Assembly (NCBI GenBank): GCA_964502175.1
Contig: CAZCVE010000022.1
Location: 62,001 to 126,000 of the forward strand
Reading direction: 5' to 3'
Length of the DNA stretch: 64,000 nt
Source: JAFLCL01 sp964502175
GTDB taxonomy: Bacteria > Myxococcota_A > Polyangia > Polyangiales > Sandaracinaceae
Below, piece by piece: positions 36,090 through 44,474 of this stretch. The notes beneath the pieces are model-generated. The model was not told the DNA's origin, made no database searches, and saw nothing but the letters and a program-made list of their open reading frames with translations. Each line of letters starts with the position of its first letter. Position 1 is the first letter of the stretch. The position numbers and the translations under genes are program-made.

Positions 36090-37040
36090 TCATGCCCGCG
36101 CCAGGGCGGTGGTCATCGCCGACATCGTGTCGGCTCGTGATTGGCGGATCTCCCGCATGCGATCTCCCAGTCGCGAGAAGAGTCGCAGCAACGACACCAC
36201 GCTCTCCGCGCTGGCATCGGCCGACTCGTTGGCCATCTCACGTCGTGCCTCGGCGCCCACGGCATCGGCTGCGTGGTGGCTCGAATCTGCGGTCTCGACG
36301 GCCGCAATTCCGCGGAACCCGGCCTCCACCGTCGCGACCGTCGCTTGCGTGACCTGGAGACTGAACTTCGTGATCTCGAGCGCCAGCCGCGCCGCCTGGT
36401 TCGCGACCTGCGCAGCGCCTCCTGCCGCTCCTGCGCCGAAGGAGAGGACGCTGCCGAGCACCGCCGTCCCGATCCCGATGCCGAGCGCCACGTCGGCGGG
36501 CACGACCCCCGCTTCCGCGAGCGCGTCGCTGATCATCGGTCCCACCAGCGCGATCACGAGCCCGACGGCTGCGACGACGCTAGCCCCGCCGGTGAACAGC
36601 GCGCCCAGCACACCGACGATCACGGACAGCGCGGCCCCCACGATCTTCAGCACGTTCGCGATCTCTTCGGATCCTCTCGCTTCGCGAGCGTCGGTGAGGG
36701 CGCGAGTGATCTCGTCCGAGCGCAGCGCCTCCTGAATTCGCGCAGTGGCTTGGCGCGTCTCGGTGTCGTGCTGACGACCGTCGGTCTGCGCGTCTCTCAG
36801 CATCGACTGAGCGACGATCATGAGCGTCTGGGGGTCGGACATGAGCGAGGCGAGGCTCGCGATACGGTCGTCGTCCGACGCGCGCATCACCTCTCTCCGC
36901 TGCGCGCGGTCTGCGCGGTCGGTGCGGGACAGCGAGCTGGCGCCAGCCGCCTCCGCGTCGCGGACGGGGCCGAGGTCGTCGGGGGCGTCGTCGAGGACGG
37001 CGTGTCCCACGTCGACGCGCACGCGATCGATGGTCGTCAT
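36090..37040 (-). CDS. sctE: Putative hydrophobic T3SS translocator (YopB/SseC/SctE-like)
   Basis: 316 residues without a signal peptide. A helical N-terminal third precedes two hydrophobic hairpin regions at about 130-170 (KIVGAALSVIVGVLGALFTGG, VVAAVGLVIALVGPMI) and 183-210 (DVALGIGIGTAVLGSVLSFGAG). A long helical C-terminus follows with a coiled coil near 280-316. Cytoplasmic proteins with such internal hydrophobic pairs and amphipathic flanks are characteristic of major T3SS translocators, which insert into the target membrane. The gene overlaps the upstream TPR chaperone-like gene by 4 bases, matching lcrH-yopB. Confidence 0.65.
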   Translation of the reverse strand: MTTIDRVRVDVGHAVLDDAPDDLGPVRDAEAAGASSLSRTDRADRAQRREVMRASDDDRIASLASLMSDPQTLMIVAQSMLRDAQTDGRQHDTETRQATARIQEALRSDEITRALTDAREARGSEEIANVLKIVGAALSVIVGVLGALFTGGASVVAAVGLVIALVGPMISDALAEAGVVPADVALGIGIGTAVLGSVLSFGAGAAGGAAQVANQAARLALEITKFSLQVTQATVATVEAGFRGIAAVETADSSHHAADAVGAEARREMANESADASAESVVSLLRLFSRLGDRMREIRQSRADTMSAMTTALARA

Positions 37041-37330
37041 GGGAACCTCGCAGCGATGGCGTCCGCGCAGCGACTCATCTGCGCCGCGAGGTGTTGGTCG
37101 CCCAACTTCGCGTAGCAGCGAGCCAGGCCGCGCCAGAGGTTGGCGTCGCCGGGCTGGAGGATCGTGGCGATGCGGTAGGCGTCGAGCGCATGGCCCCACT
37201 CCTCACGTGCTTCGTCCGCCACGGCGCGCCGTTGGACCGCACTGATGTCCGCGTCGACGATGCCGGCGTAGCGCGCGATGAGGCCGCGCTTCGTCTCACG
37301 GCCGGCCTCGAGGATGAGCTCGGTCGTCAC
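37037..37330 (-). CDS. Small TPR chaperone (LcrH/SycD-like)
   Basis: 97 residues from GTG 37330. The C-terminal half has a clear TPR pair (WGHALDAYRIATILQPGDANLWRGLARCYAKLGDQHLAAQM) of the type used by class II T3SS chaperones that bind translocators. At 97 residues it is shorter than SycD (about 165, three TPRs). It overlaps both neighbours by 4 bases (GTGA and ATGA), between the tip-like gene and the translocator, exactly the place of lcrH. No signal peptide. Confidence 0.6.
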   Translation of the reverse strand: MTTELILEAGRETKRGLIARYAGIVDADISAVQRRAVADEAREEWGHALDAYRIATILQPGDANLWRGLARCYAKLGDQHLAAQMSRCADAIAARFP

Positions 37331-38061
37331 AGGTTCCTCCCGATCTGGTCGAGCGTCTCGCCGCCCGACTTGATGAGGTTCGTGGTCGTGCCGAAGGCCT
37401 GCTTGCGCTGGTCCATGAGCGACTGGAGCTTGATCATCAGGAGCTCGTTGCCCCGATTGCAGTCCTGGAGGTCTTGGTTGAGGTTGTCGATCTCGTTGTC
37501 CATGCCTTGACGCGTCGAGAGGCGTGAGCTCATCGCGTCGCCGCCGACCGTTGCAGGCATGACGAGGTTGATCGCCGCGTCGAGGCGCACGTGTGTTCCG
37601 GCCGAGTCCGCCGTCATCGAGCTCCACGCAGCGCGAGCCTCGCTGTCACTCATCCCGGCTGCACGGGCCAGCGAGTAGAAGCCGCTCTGATCGAGCTGAT
37701 CGTCCAGACGCACGTTGCCGTCGCTGTTCGTGTGCGGCTGGAGGAACGTCTGGACATTGCGCATCTCGGAGAGCCGTTCGCCGATGGCCTCTGCGCGCTG
37801 GGTACGTTCGTTCATGCCGAGCATGATCGAACTGATCTGACCATCCAGATCGCGCGCTCGTGTCTGGAGCAGCGCGAACAACATCTCGGGGCTCACGCTC
37901 GCGATGTCGCTCGCGTTGCCGAGGAGGGCGACGAGCTGACGCTCGAGTGCGCTTCGCATCTCTGGGTCGTTCTCGAGGTCTGCCTGCCAGTCGGCAGTCG
38001 CGGCTTCGACCGTGGGTGTTGCATGCGCGGGGGCCGCGCGATCCGTTCGGATGTGTTCCAT
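37327..38061 (-). CDS. Putative T3SS needle-tip protein (LcrV/SctA-like)
   Basis: 244 residues. Two helical regions, about 58-105 (LFALLQTRARDLDGQISS, ERTQRAEAIGERLSEMR) and 187-244 (GMDNEIDNLNQDLQDCNRG, LMIKLQSLMDQRKQAFGTT), bracket a mixed central domain. That is the dumbbell plan of T3SS tip proteins, whose intramolecular coiled coil carries a central domain. No signal peptide or membrane helix. A GAGGAG ribosome site lies just upstream. It is followed by the TPR chaperone-like gene with a GTGA overlap. No single diagnostic motif is available, so this rests on architecture and order. Confidence 0.55.
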   Translation of the reverse strand: MEHIRTDRAAPAHATPTVEAATADWQADLENDPEMRSALERQLVALLGNASDIASVSPEMLFALLQTRARDLDGQISSIMLGMNERTQRAEAIGERLSEMRNVQTFLQPHTNSDGNVRLDDQLDQSGFYSLARAAGMSDSEARAAWSSMTADSAGTHVRLDAAINLVMPATVGGDAMSSRLSTRQGMDNEIDNLNQDLQDCNRGNELLMIKLQSLMDQRKQAFGTTTNLIKSGGETLDQIGRNL

Positions 38062-38071
38062 GTTCGTCTCC

Positions 38072-38248
38072 TCAGACCCGCACTGCGGCGGGGTGATGAC
38101 GTCGCGTGTCGACGGACGTCGGGGGGGATGGTGAGAGCACCGCAGCCATGTCGCGGCGGTCGCGCTCGTTCTCGGCTTGGAGCGCGGCGAGCTTCTTCGC
38201 GTTGCGCTCGGCTCTCTGGATCTCTCGGTTCAGCTCTTCGTCGGTCAT
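38072..38248 (-). CDS. Small charged helical protein, first gene of translocon-like operon (LcrG position)
   Basis: 58 residues. It begins MTDEELNREIQRAERNAKKL and forms one strongly charged helix to about residue 35, with a Pro/Ser/Thr-rich tail. The start has a strong ribosome site (GAGGAG, 6 bases upstream) and the stop is 10 bases before the tip-like gene. In lcrGVH-yopBD operons this place is held by LcrG, a small helical chaperone of the tip protein (about 95 residues); in SPI-2 the analogous SseA precedes sseB. Similar function is inferred from size, helicity and position. Confidence 0.55.
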   Translation of the reverse strand: MTDEELNREIQRAERNAKKLAALQAENERDRRDMAAVLSPSPPTSVDTRRHHPAAVRV

Positions 38249-38310
38249 CTGGGTCTCCTCTCGAGTGCCCAGTTGTCGGTGCGAGCCGCGGCGAGTTTCC
38301 TGTTCGCGCG

Positions 38311-38353
38311 AAAAAAAGTTTCGGCCTCCGTCACGTCACCGTGAGGGAGGCCG
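38311..38353 (-). terminator. Intrinsic terminator of the beta-barrel gene
   Basis: On the minus strand an 8-bp stem CGGCCTCC/GGAGGCCG (38322-38329 with 38346-38353) is followed by AAACTTTTTTT. It lies 27 bases beyond the stop of the beta-barrel gene and isolates it from the translocon-like operon, whose promoter must lie in 38249-38310. Confidence 0.88.
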
Positions 38354-38380
38354 ATTCGTCGAGGAAACGACGTGTCTTGC

Positions 38381-40147
38381 TCAGAACACGAGGCCGAGGC
38401 GGGCGCGGGCGAGGCCGACCTCGCCCATGCGGACGCCGTTCTCGTCGTCGAAGGCGTGGCCGGGGAAGAGCAGGCCGCCTTCGAGGCCGAGCTCGAGGCG
38501 CACGAGCTCGGAGAGCGGGATGCGGCCGGTCACCGAGGCGTCGATCTCCACGCCGAGATCACGACGCGTCGGATCGCCACCGCGGAAGTTCGCTGCGCGT
38601 CCGAACGCACGCTGACGGTACGGGTCGACGACGTCCGTCGAGGACCAGCCGAGCACGCCGCCGATGCGCACGTCGATCTCGGGGATCGGCCGGAACGTCG
38701 CGTGCGGGAAGATGTAGAACGAGCCCGAGACGCCGCCGTTCGTGGGGATGAGCTCGGCGCCGCGCGAGGGGCGCGCGAACGTGTCGGCGTTCTGCGCGAG
38801 CCAGCCTGCGCGCGCGGTCTGCCACGCGATCACCTCGGGGAAGAGCACGAGGCCGATGCGGTGATCGGGATCGATCGTCGCGCGTCGCTCGACGCCGTCT
38901 TCCGTGTTCGAGTCGCCGCTCGCGTAGCCACCCTCGAGGATCACGTCGAGATCGGTCGCGACGCGGCCGAGCTGCGCGGCGAAGAGCAGCTGCTGCACCT
39001 CGGCGTCGGGGCGCGTGGTCGTGCGCGTGATCGATGTGCGTCCCTGCGCGACCATCAGCTCGCCCGCGAGGAGGATGCGGCCGCCCGTGGGCTCGTCGAC
39101 GTGCACCTGCGCGAAGGCGTCGGCGACGAACACGTCGAGGAAGTCGTTCACCGCGTTCTTCTGCGTGCGGTACGCGACGTATGCGCCGAAGCGATCGTCG
39201 CCGTCTTCGTAGAGGCCCGCGAGCACGCCTTGGAACGCGAGGTCTCCGCAGGTGCCTTGCCCCGACGCACACGGACGCTCGAAGTCGGCGAGCAGATCCC
39301 ACGCGACCCAGTCGAACGCGGCCGCGATCGTCAGCGGAGAGCTCTCGCCGAGCGGGCGCGACGCGAAGAAGAGGCGGCGAACGAGATCGCCGTAGCGGTA
39401 GTCGCCGAAGACGGGGCGCGTCTCTCCGTCGTTCGCGACGAGGCCGAGGCCCCAGCTGAAGCCCATCTGGCCGAGGCGGAAGATGCCGATCGGCGAGCGC
39501 CACTCGAGGTAGAGGTGACGCAGGCGAATGCCCGGATAGCCGGGCTGATCGCGCGGAATGGCCGCCGGTCGCGTGCCGCGCGCGAGGTCGCCGAACGCGA
39601 CGCCGTAGAGGAGATCGAGCTCACCCACGAGCGAGAGGAACGGCGCGACGCGCGTGGGCCCGCCCGGGTGATCGACGAGGCCGACGCGCCCGCGGAGGCG
39701 CAGCCACTGCTCGGCGAAGTAGTTCTGTCCGAGCGAAGGGCCCACGGCCGCACGATCGGGATCGGAGCTCGGCGGGGCAGGGGCCAGCGGGATGTCGCTC
39801 ATCGCGTTGCCGCGCAGCTGGTACTCGCCGCCCGCGTCGAAGCCGAAGCGGATCCCGGCGGGCTCGACCACCTCGTCGTCGTCGCCTTCGGTCGGAGCGG
39901 CCACCAGCGATGCGGTCGACGGCGAGACCGGCGAGGGAGACGCGGTCGACGGAGCGGCGGTGTCGCTCGAGGGCGCGGGCGACGGCTCGGTCGCCGACGG
40001 TTCAGTCGGCGACGGCTCGGTCGGCGACGGTTCGGTCGCCGATGCAGGGTCGCCCTCGGTGGGTGGGGAAGACTGCGCCCACACGGGCGCGGCCAGCGAG
40101 CACGCGCCCACCACGATCCACACCGCGCACCGCGTTCGCCGAGACAT
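38381..40147 (-). CDS. Outer-membrane beta-barrel protein with Pro/Thr/Glu linker
   Basis: 588 residues from ATG 40147. The signal peptide is MSRRTRCAVWIVVGACSLAAPVWAQ. A repeat-rich linker of TEPSP units follows to about 60, then alternating strands typical of a large porin-like barrel (YLEWRSPIGIFRLGQMGFSWG, GAYVAYRTQKNAVNDFLDVF) ending in aromatic Phe (GLARARLGLVF), the usual Omp C-terminal signature. Similar in plan to alginate-export/DUF1302-type porins; substrate unknown. The longer in-frame start at 40255 would bury the signal peptide and is rejected. Confidence 0.8.
   Translation of the reverse strand: MSRRTRCAVWIVVGACSLAAPVWAQSSPPTEGDPASATEPSPTEPSPTEPSATEPSPAPSSDTAAPSTASPSPVSPSTASLVAAPTEGDDDEVVEPAGIRFGFDAGGEYQLRGNAMSDIPLAPAPPSSDPDRAAVGPSLGQNYFAEQWLRLRGRVGLVDHPGGPTRVAPFLSLVGELDLLYGVAFGDLARGTRPAAIPRDQPGYPGIRLRHLYLEWRSPIGIFRLGQMGFSWGLGLVANDGETRPVFGDYRYGDLVRRLFFASRPLGESSPLTIAAAFDWVAWDLLADFERPCASGQGTCGDLAFQGVLAGLYEDGDDRFGAYVAYRTQKNAVNDFLDVFVADAFAQVHVDEPTGGRILLAGELMVAQGRTSITRTTTRPDAEVQQLLFAAQLGRVATDLDVILEGGYASGDSNTEDGVERRATIDPDHRIGLVLFPEVIAWQTARAGWLAQNADTFARPSRGAELIPTNGGVSGSFYIFPHATFRPIPEIDVRIGGVLGWSSTDVVDPYRQRAFGRAANFRGGDPTRRDLGVEIDASVTGRIPLSELVRLELGLEGGLLFPGHAFDDENGVRMGEVGLARARLGLVF
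39981..40040 (-). repeat. Four 15-bp tandem repeats encoding TEPS units
   Basis: Four near-identical 15-bp units (GACGGCTCGGTCGCC and variants) sit at 39981-40040. They encode PTEPS/ATEPS pentapeptides in the linker after the signal peptide of the beta-barrel protein, so copy number can vary in frame. Confidence 0.85.
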
Positions 40148-40263
40148 CGGCGCCGACACTACCGCAAGCTCCCGAGGAGGCGGGAGGTCTCTTGGCCGGG
40201 CGGGCCTCTCTCGGGGATCTCTCGGATCGCCAACACACGCCCACGCGCGGTACACCGAGAGGC

Positions 40264-42297
40264 ATGATCGCGGCGATGCGCCCTGGCTCGAGGAACGCGC
40301 GAACGCTGTTGCCGGCGCTGGCGCTCACGCTGGGTCCGGCGCTCGCGCTCGCATCGCTCGAGGGATGCACCTGCGGCGACGACGCGCCCGTGCCGTTCCA
40401 TGCCGGCGGTGAGCCCACGCTGCGTCCCGTGGATCCTGCGGCCTCGCTCGCACCGCTCGAGGCGACCACCCATCCCGATGGAACGCGCGTCGCTGCCTTC
40501 GACGATCTCCCCATCCGGATCGACGAAGGGTCGATCCGCGCGAGCGGGCTCTTCGACTTCGATCGCGACGGAGATCGCGACGTCGTGGTCGTGGTGATCG
40601 GTGCGCCGGGTGCCGCGGCGCGCGTGCTCTATGCCGAGCGCCGTGGCGATCAGCTCGCGCCGCTCGTGTCGCTCGGCAGCCGCGCGGACTTCGCCCTCGA
40701 GGGCGGGGGAACGCGCGTCGCGTGCGCGCCGACGAGCGCGAGCGTCACGCCACTGTCCAGCTCGCTCGTGCTCGTGGGCGTCGAGTCGCACTGCGAGGAC
40801 GAGGCCACGCCGCGCCTGTCGAGCTCGTGGGTGATCACGGGCGACGAGCGTCCGAGGGCGCTCGAGATGTTCGAGCTCGCTGGCCGCGCAGAGGGCGAGG
40901 GCCTCACGTTCGCCGCGAACGATCGCGATCACGACGACCACGACGATCTCGAGATCGAGGTCCGCATCGCCACGCCCAGCACGCCAGTGACCACGACCCT
41001 CACGTGGATGAGCCGCGCCGCAGGCCTCGCGCGTGAAGGCGATCAGCCCGAGCCCGCGCTCTCGACGCTCGCGACGCAGGCGCGTGATCACGTGCGTCGC
41101 ACGCCTGACGAAGCGATCGCGACGGCCGAGCGAGCGATCGCGCTGCGCGACGCGATCTGCCGTGAGGCCGAGCGTCCGCGCTTCTTCCTCGGCGGAACGC
41201 GCGGCGTCCCCTGCGGCACGAGCGCCGCGATCGGTCGCGCGTATGCGATGCGCGCGGCCGCGCTCGCGCGTCGGGTCCAGCCCACGGCGTCGGACCCCGC
41301 AGCGATCGACGCCGCGCTCGCGGCGTACGTGCGCCTCGATCACCACGGCGCGTCGATCCGCGAAGGCGACCGCGCGCTCGTGCGCGAGTCGTGGCTCCGC
41401 ATCGCGAGCGTGCCTCCCGCGCGCCTCGTCGTGAACCGCGGCCCCGAAGTCGCGGCGGTCGTGCACCGCGGGCCGCACCTCTCGAGCCTCGCGTTCCTCG
41501 ACGAAGAGCGGCTCCTCGTGCGCGGCGCGGGCGCGCGCGTGCTCCGCGTCCAAGGCGACGCGCTCGTGCCGGACTCCGCCGACGTGGATGCCGACGACGC
41601 CGACGTGCGCATCCTCGATCCCGATCGCGCGCGCGAGCTCGTCGCGATCGAGCGCAGCTGCGAAGGCACGGTGATCGTCCTCGCGCCTGCCTCTGGGATC
41701 GTCGACGCGGTCACGGGGGATCGACGCGAGATCCTCGTCGCGCCGCGGCCCGCGCCGTTCGCCGCGACGTGTCCGACCATGCCCGAGGGACACCGCGCGG
41801 ACGACGATGGCTTCGTCGCGCTCGGCTGGGCCCCGAGCGGCATCGTGCTCGCGCGCGGCGCGACGCTGACGTTCGTTCCGCTCGACGCGAGCGGCGCACC
41901 GGCGGGTGCACCGACCGTCCTCGACGCGCAGACCCCCGCGCCCGCGCCGCTCCCGATCGGCGCAGGGGTCGCGAACGCGAACGGCTACGCGCTCGCGCTG
42001 CCCGTGGGCGTCGTCGTCGTCGATCGCGGCGAGCGCGCCGTGCGCGTGTACCGCGACGAAGACTTCGCGCTGCCGCAGGGGCAGGCGATCGACGTCGCGC
42101 TCTCGCCGTCGCTCACCCGCGCGGCGTGGCTCTGCGGAGGCTCGGTGTGCTGGGCGGACCTGCGCGCGTCGGACGGCGTCGCAGCCGAGGGGCCGACTCC
42201 CGGCAGTGGGCCGCTGCCGCTTCCGCCCGAGCAACGAGCGCAGTTCGAGGGCGCAGGCGGGCCCGCGGCGCCGACACCGACACCGGCCGTGCAGTGA
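40264..42297 (+). CDS. Large lipoprotein with FG-GAP-like and propeller-like regions
   Basis: 677 residues. The signal peptide ends ALASLEGCTCG (lipobox). Residues about 85-115 contain FDFDRDGDRDVVVVVIGA, the calcium-binding FG-GAP type loop. A second acidic loop, DRDHDDHDDLEIEV, lies at about 215. The C-terminal 250 residues are beta-rich and may be a propeller. No catalytic motif. It is divergent from the beta-barrel gene across 116 bases. The start could also be ATG 40276. Confidence 0.7.
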   Translation: MIAAMRPGSRNARTLLPALALTLGPALALASLEGCTCGDDAPVPFHAGGEPTLRPVDPAASLAPLEATTHPDGTRVAAFDDLPIRIDEGSIRASGLFDFDRDGDRDVVVVVIGAPGAAARVLYAERRGDQLAPLVSLGSRADFALEGGGTRVACAPTSASVTPLSSSLVLVGVESHCEDEATPRLSSSWVITGDERPRALEMFELAGRAEGEGLTFAANDRDHDDHDDLEIEVRIATPSTPVTTTLTWMSRAAGLAREGDQPEPALSTLATQARDHVRRTPDEAIATAERAIALRDAICREAERPRFFLGGTRGVPCGTSAAIGRAYAMRAAALARRVQPTASDPAAIDAALAAYVRLDHHGASIREGDRALVRESWLRIASVPPARLVVNRGPEVAAVVHRGPHLSSLAFLDEERLLVRGAGARVLRVQGDALVPDSADVDADDADVRILDPDRARELVAIERSCEGTVIVLAPASGIVDAVTGDRREILVAPRPAPFAATCPTMPEGHRADDDGFVALGWAPSGIVLARGATLTFVPLDASGAPAGAPTVLDAQTPAPAPLPIGAGVANANGYALALPVGVVVVDRGERAVRVYRDEDFALPQGQAIDVALSPSLTRAAWLCGGSVCWADLRASDGVAAEGPTPGSGPLPLPPEQRAQFEGAGGPAAPTPTPAVQ

Positions 42298-42346
42298 GGC
42301 GCAGCGCGACCGCAGCCCACGGCCCTCGTGATAGCGTGCCGGCCGC

Positions 42347-43711
42347 ATGTCTCGCGACGTCGACGCCATGACCCGAGCCTTCGTCCGTCATGCGCTGGGT
42401 ACGGTGCGGGGCGCAGCGTGTGGCGCCGGCCTCGCGATCTCCATCGCGGGCTGCGCTGCCTCGCCCGACCCGGTCGGCCCGTGCACGACCGACGTCCAGT
42501 GTCGACACGATCGCATCTGTCACGAGGGCAGCTGCCGCTTCCACGACGAGGTCCGCGCGGAGCTCGAGGCGCGCGCGCGAGCGCTCGGCACGCACGGCGA
42601 AGAGACCACGCTGGACGCCGGCGTCCCCGACGCGACCGTCACCCCGACCGATGCCGACGTCGGCGTCTCGTCCGCGGCGCTCGTGCGCGTGCGGCCCATG
42701 TTCATGGGCGACTCGCGACACACCGGGCGCGCGAGCGCGACGTCTCCCGTGACGCTCGCCTCGCCTCAGCGCTTGCTGCGCACGGGCGCACGCATCTACG
42801 CCGCGCCGGTCGAAGGCGCAGACGGCACGCTCTTCGTCGGCTCGCTCGATCGCAGCTTCCAGGCGATCGGTCGCGATGGCGCGCTGCGCTGGCGCTACAC
42901 GGGCGGCGACCGCTTCTACGCGAGCGCGGTGGTGCTCGCCGACGGCGCGGTCGTCACTGGCAACCACGACGGAACGCTCGTCGCGCTAGACACGCAGGGC
43001 CGCGTGCGGTGGCGCCTCTCGCTCGGCGGGCCGATCGACGCGAGCCCCACGCTCGACGACGACGAGACGATCTACGTGCCCGGCGCGGGCCTCTACGCGA
43101 TCGACACGGCCGGTCGCATCCGATGGCACGTCGCGGCCGCGGGCGAGGTCCGCACGCCGCCGGCGGTGCACCCGCAGGGCCTCGTGCTCTTCGCGTCGGT
43201 CGACGGAGTGCTGCACGCGGTGCGTCGCGATGGAACGCTCGCGTGGGAAGCGACGCTCGGCGCGAGCAGCGACTCGGGGCCATCGATCGCGGACGACGGC
43301 ACCATCGTGATCGGCGACGACCTCGGTCACGTCACCGCGTTCGACGCGAGCGGCCAGCGACGCTGGCAGGTGACCACCGGCGCCGACGTTCGCGCGACGC
43401 CCGCGATCGCGGCAGACGGCACGATCGTGGTCGGTTCCGACGATCGCAACGTCTACGGCATCGCCCCCGACGGCACCGTGCGATGGCGCTACGCGACCGG
43501 CGGCCGCGTGCGCGCATCAGCGCGCATCGACGCGGCCGGCCACGTCTACGTCGGCTCCCAGGACGACTTCGTCTACGTGCTCGGCCTCGATGGAACGCTC
43601 GTGTCACGCCACAACCTCGGCCAGAACGTGGACGCGACCGCGCTCATCGCGAGCGACGGCAGCGTGATCGTCGGCGCAGACGACGGCTCTCTCTATGCCT
43701 TCCGCCCGTAG
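42347..43711 (+). CDS. PQQ-like beta-propeller lipoprotein
   Basis: 454 residues. The signal ends AISIAGCAAS (lipobox), followed by a Cys-rich module (CTTDVQCRHDRICHEGSC) common in myxobacterial lipoproteins and a Thr/Asp linker. About seven repeats of a PQQ/BamB-type propeller follow, each with a pattern such as GTLFVGSLDRSFQAIGRDGALRWRY or IVVGSDDRNVYGIAPDGTVRW. The fold resembles BamB but the extra Cys module and low conservation argue against that role; likely surface or periplasmic binding. Confidence 0.82.
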   Translation: MSRDVDAMTRAFVRHALGTVRGAACGAGLAISIAGCAASPDPVGPCTTDVQCRHDRICHEGSCRFHDEVRAELEARARALGTHGEETTLDAGVPDATVTPTDADVGVSSAALVRVRPMFMGDSRHTGRASATSPVTLASPQRLLRTGARIYAAPVEGADGTLFVGSLDRSFQAIGRDGALRWRYTGGDRFYASAVVLADGAVVTGNHDGTLVALDTQGRVRWRLSLGGPIDASPTLDDDETIYVPGAGLYAIDTAGRIRWHVAAAGEVRTPPAVHPQGLVLFASVDGVLHAVRRDGTLAWEATLGASSDSGPSIADDGTIVIGDDLGHVTAFDASGQRRWQVTTGADVRATPAIAADGTIVVGSDDRNVYGIAPDGTVRWRYATGGRVRASARIDAAGHVYVGSQDDFVYVLGLDGTLVSRHNLGQNVDATALIASDGSVIVGADDGSLYAFRP

Positions 43712-44471
43712 ACCGGCCGAGACGACGGAGTTGCGGCGTCTCGTCGATCGCCTCCGCACCGCGACCGGTTGTGAAGTGCATGCGCCGAACGGCGCAGCGG
43801 CTCGCGTTCGTGACGTCGAGCGGGTTCCTGCCGACCTCGCGGAGTTCTACTCGCTCTGCTCCGGGGCGAGCCTCCATCAGGGGGCGGACTACGGAATCAG
43901 TATCGTCGACGCCGGACGATTCGTCCCTGCGAATCCCGTGATCCTTGGCGCTGACCCGATGGATGACATCAGTCGGCACTGGTACGTGGTTGGCCACGAC
44001 GGTGGCAGCCAGTACCTGACCATCGACTGTCATCCAAATCGATTGGGACGCTGCTACGACTCCTTCTGGGACTCTCACGGCGTGGCTGGAAGTTGCGCCA
44101 TCGTCGCCGCGAGCTTCACGGAGCTCCTCGTCCGGCTGATGGATGGTGAAGGCCAAGGCTGGTATTGGCTTCGCCCTGAATGGAACGGCTACGGAGATGC
44201 CTACGACGCGACTCCTGTGGCGAAGTCCGCAGGCGTGGAGTTCGTCGCCTGTCCGCGTTGCGAACAGGACTGGATCCGGGAGGTCACGCTGACCGCGCTC
44301 GGCACGCGGGCCTACTTGTGCGTGGAGTGCGACGCCATGTGGCTCTCTCGGGACCAAATCTCTCAGGAAACGTTCGTTGATTACAGTACGTTCATGGAGG
44401 CGCACGGGCGGAGCTCGCCGGAGGATCCGCGTGAGATTCAACTTGGCGAGAAGCTCACACGGTCAGCCTGA
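43695..44471 (+). CDS. SUKH (SMI1/KNR4) domain protein with C-terminal zinc ribbon
   Basis: 258 residues. The SUKH fold (about 1-165) shows VPADLAEFYSLCSGASL, ADYGISIVDAGRF and SWDSHGVAG-like/ASFTELLVRLMDG elements. SUKH proteins often act as immunity proteins against polymorphic toxins. A zinc ribbon follows (ACPRCEQDW and LCVECDAMW, about 190-225), an unusual addition. It overlaps the end of the propeller gene by 17 bases in another frame, and its codon use looks less GC-biased than its neighbours, hinting at acquisition. No toxin gene is next to it. Confidence 0.75.
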   Translation: MPSARRPAETTELRRLVDRLRTATGCEVHAPNGAAARVRDVERVPADLAEFYSLCSGASLHQGADYGISIVDAGRFVPANPVILGADPMDDISRHWYVVGHDGGSQYLTIDCHPNRLGRCYDSFWDSHGVAGSCAIVAASFTELLVRLMDGEGQGWYWLRPEWNGYGDAYDATPVAKSAGVEFVACPRCEQDWIREVTLTALGTRAYLCVECDAMWLSRDQISQETFVDYSTFMEAHGRSSPEDPREIQLGEKLTRSA

Positions 44472-44474
44472 TTG

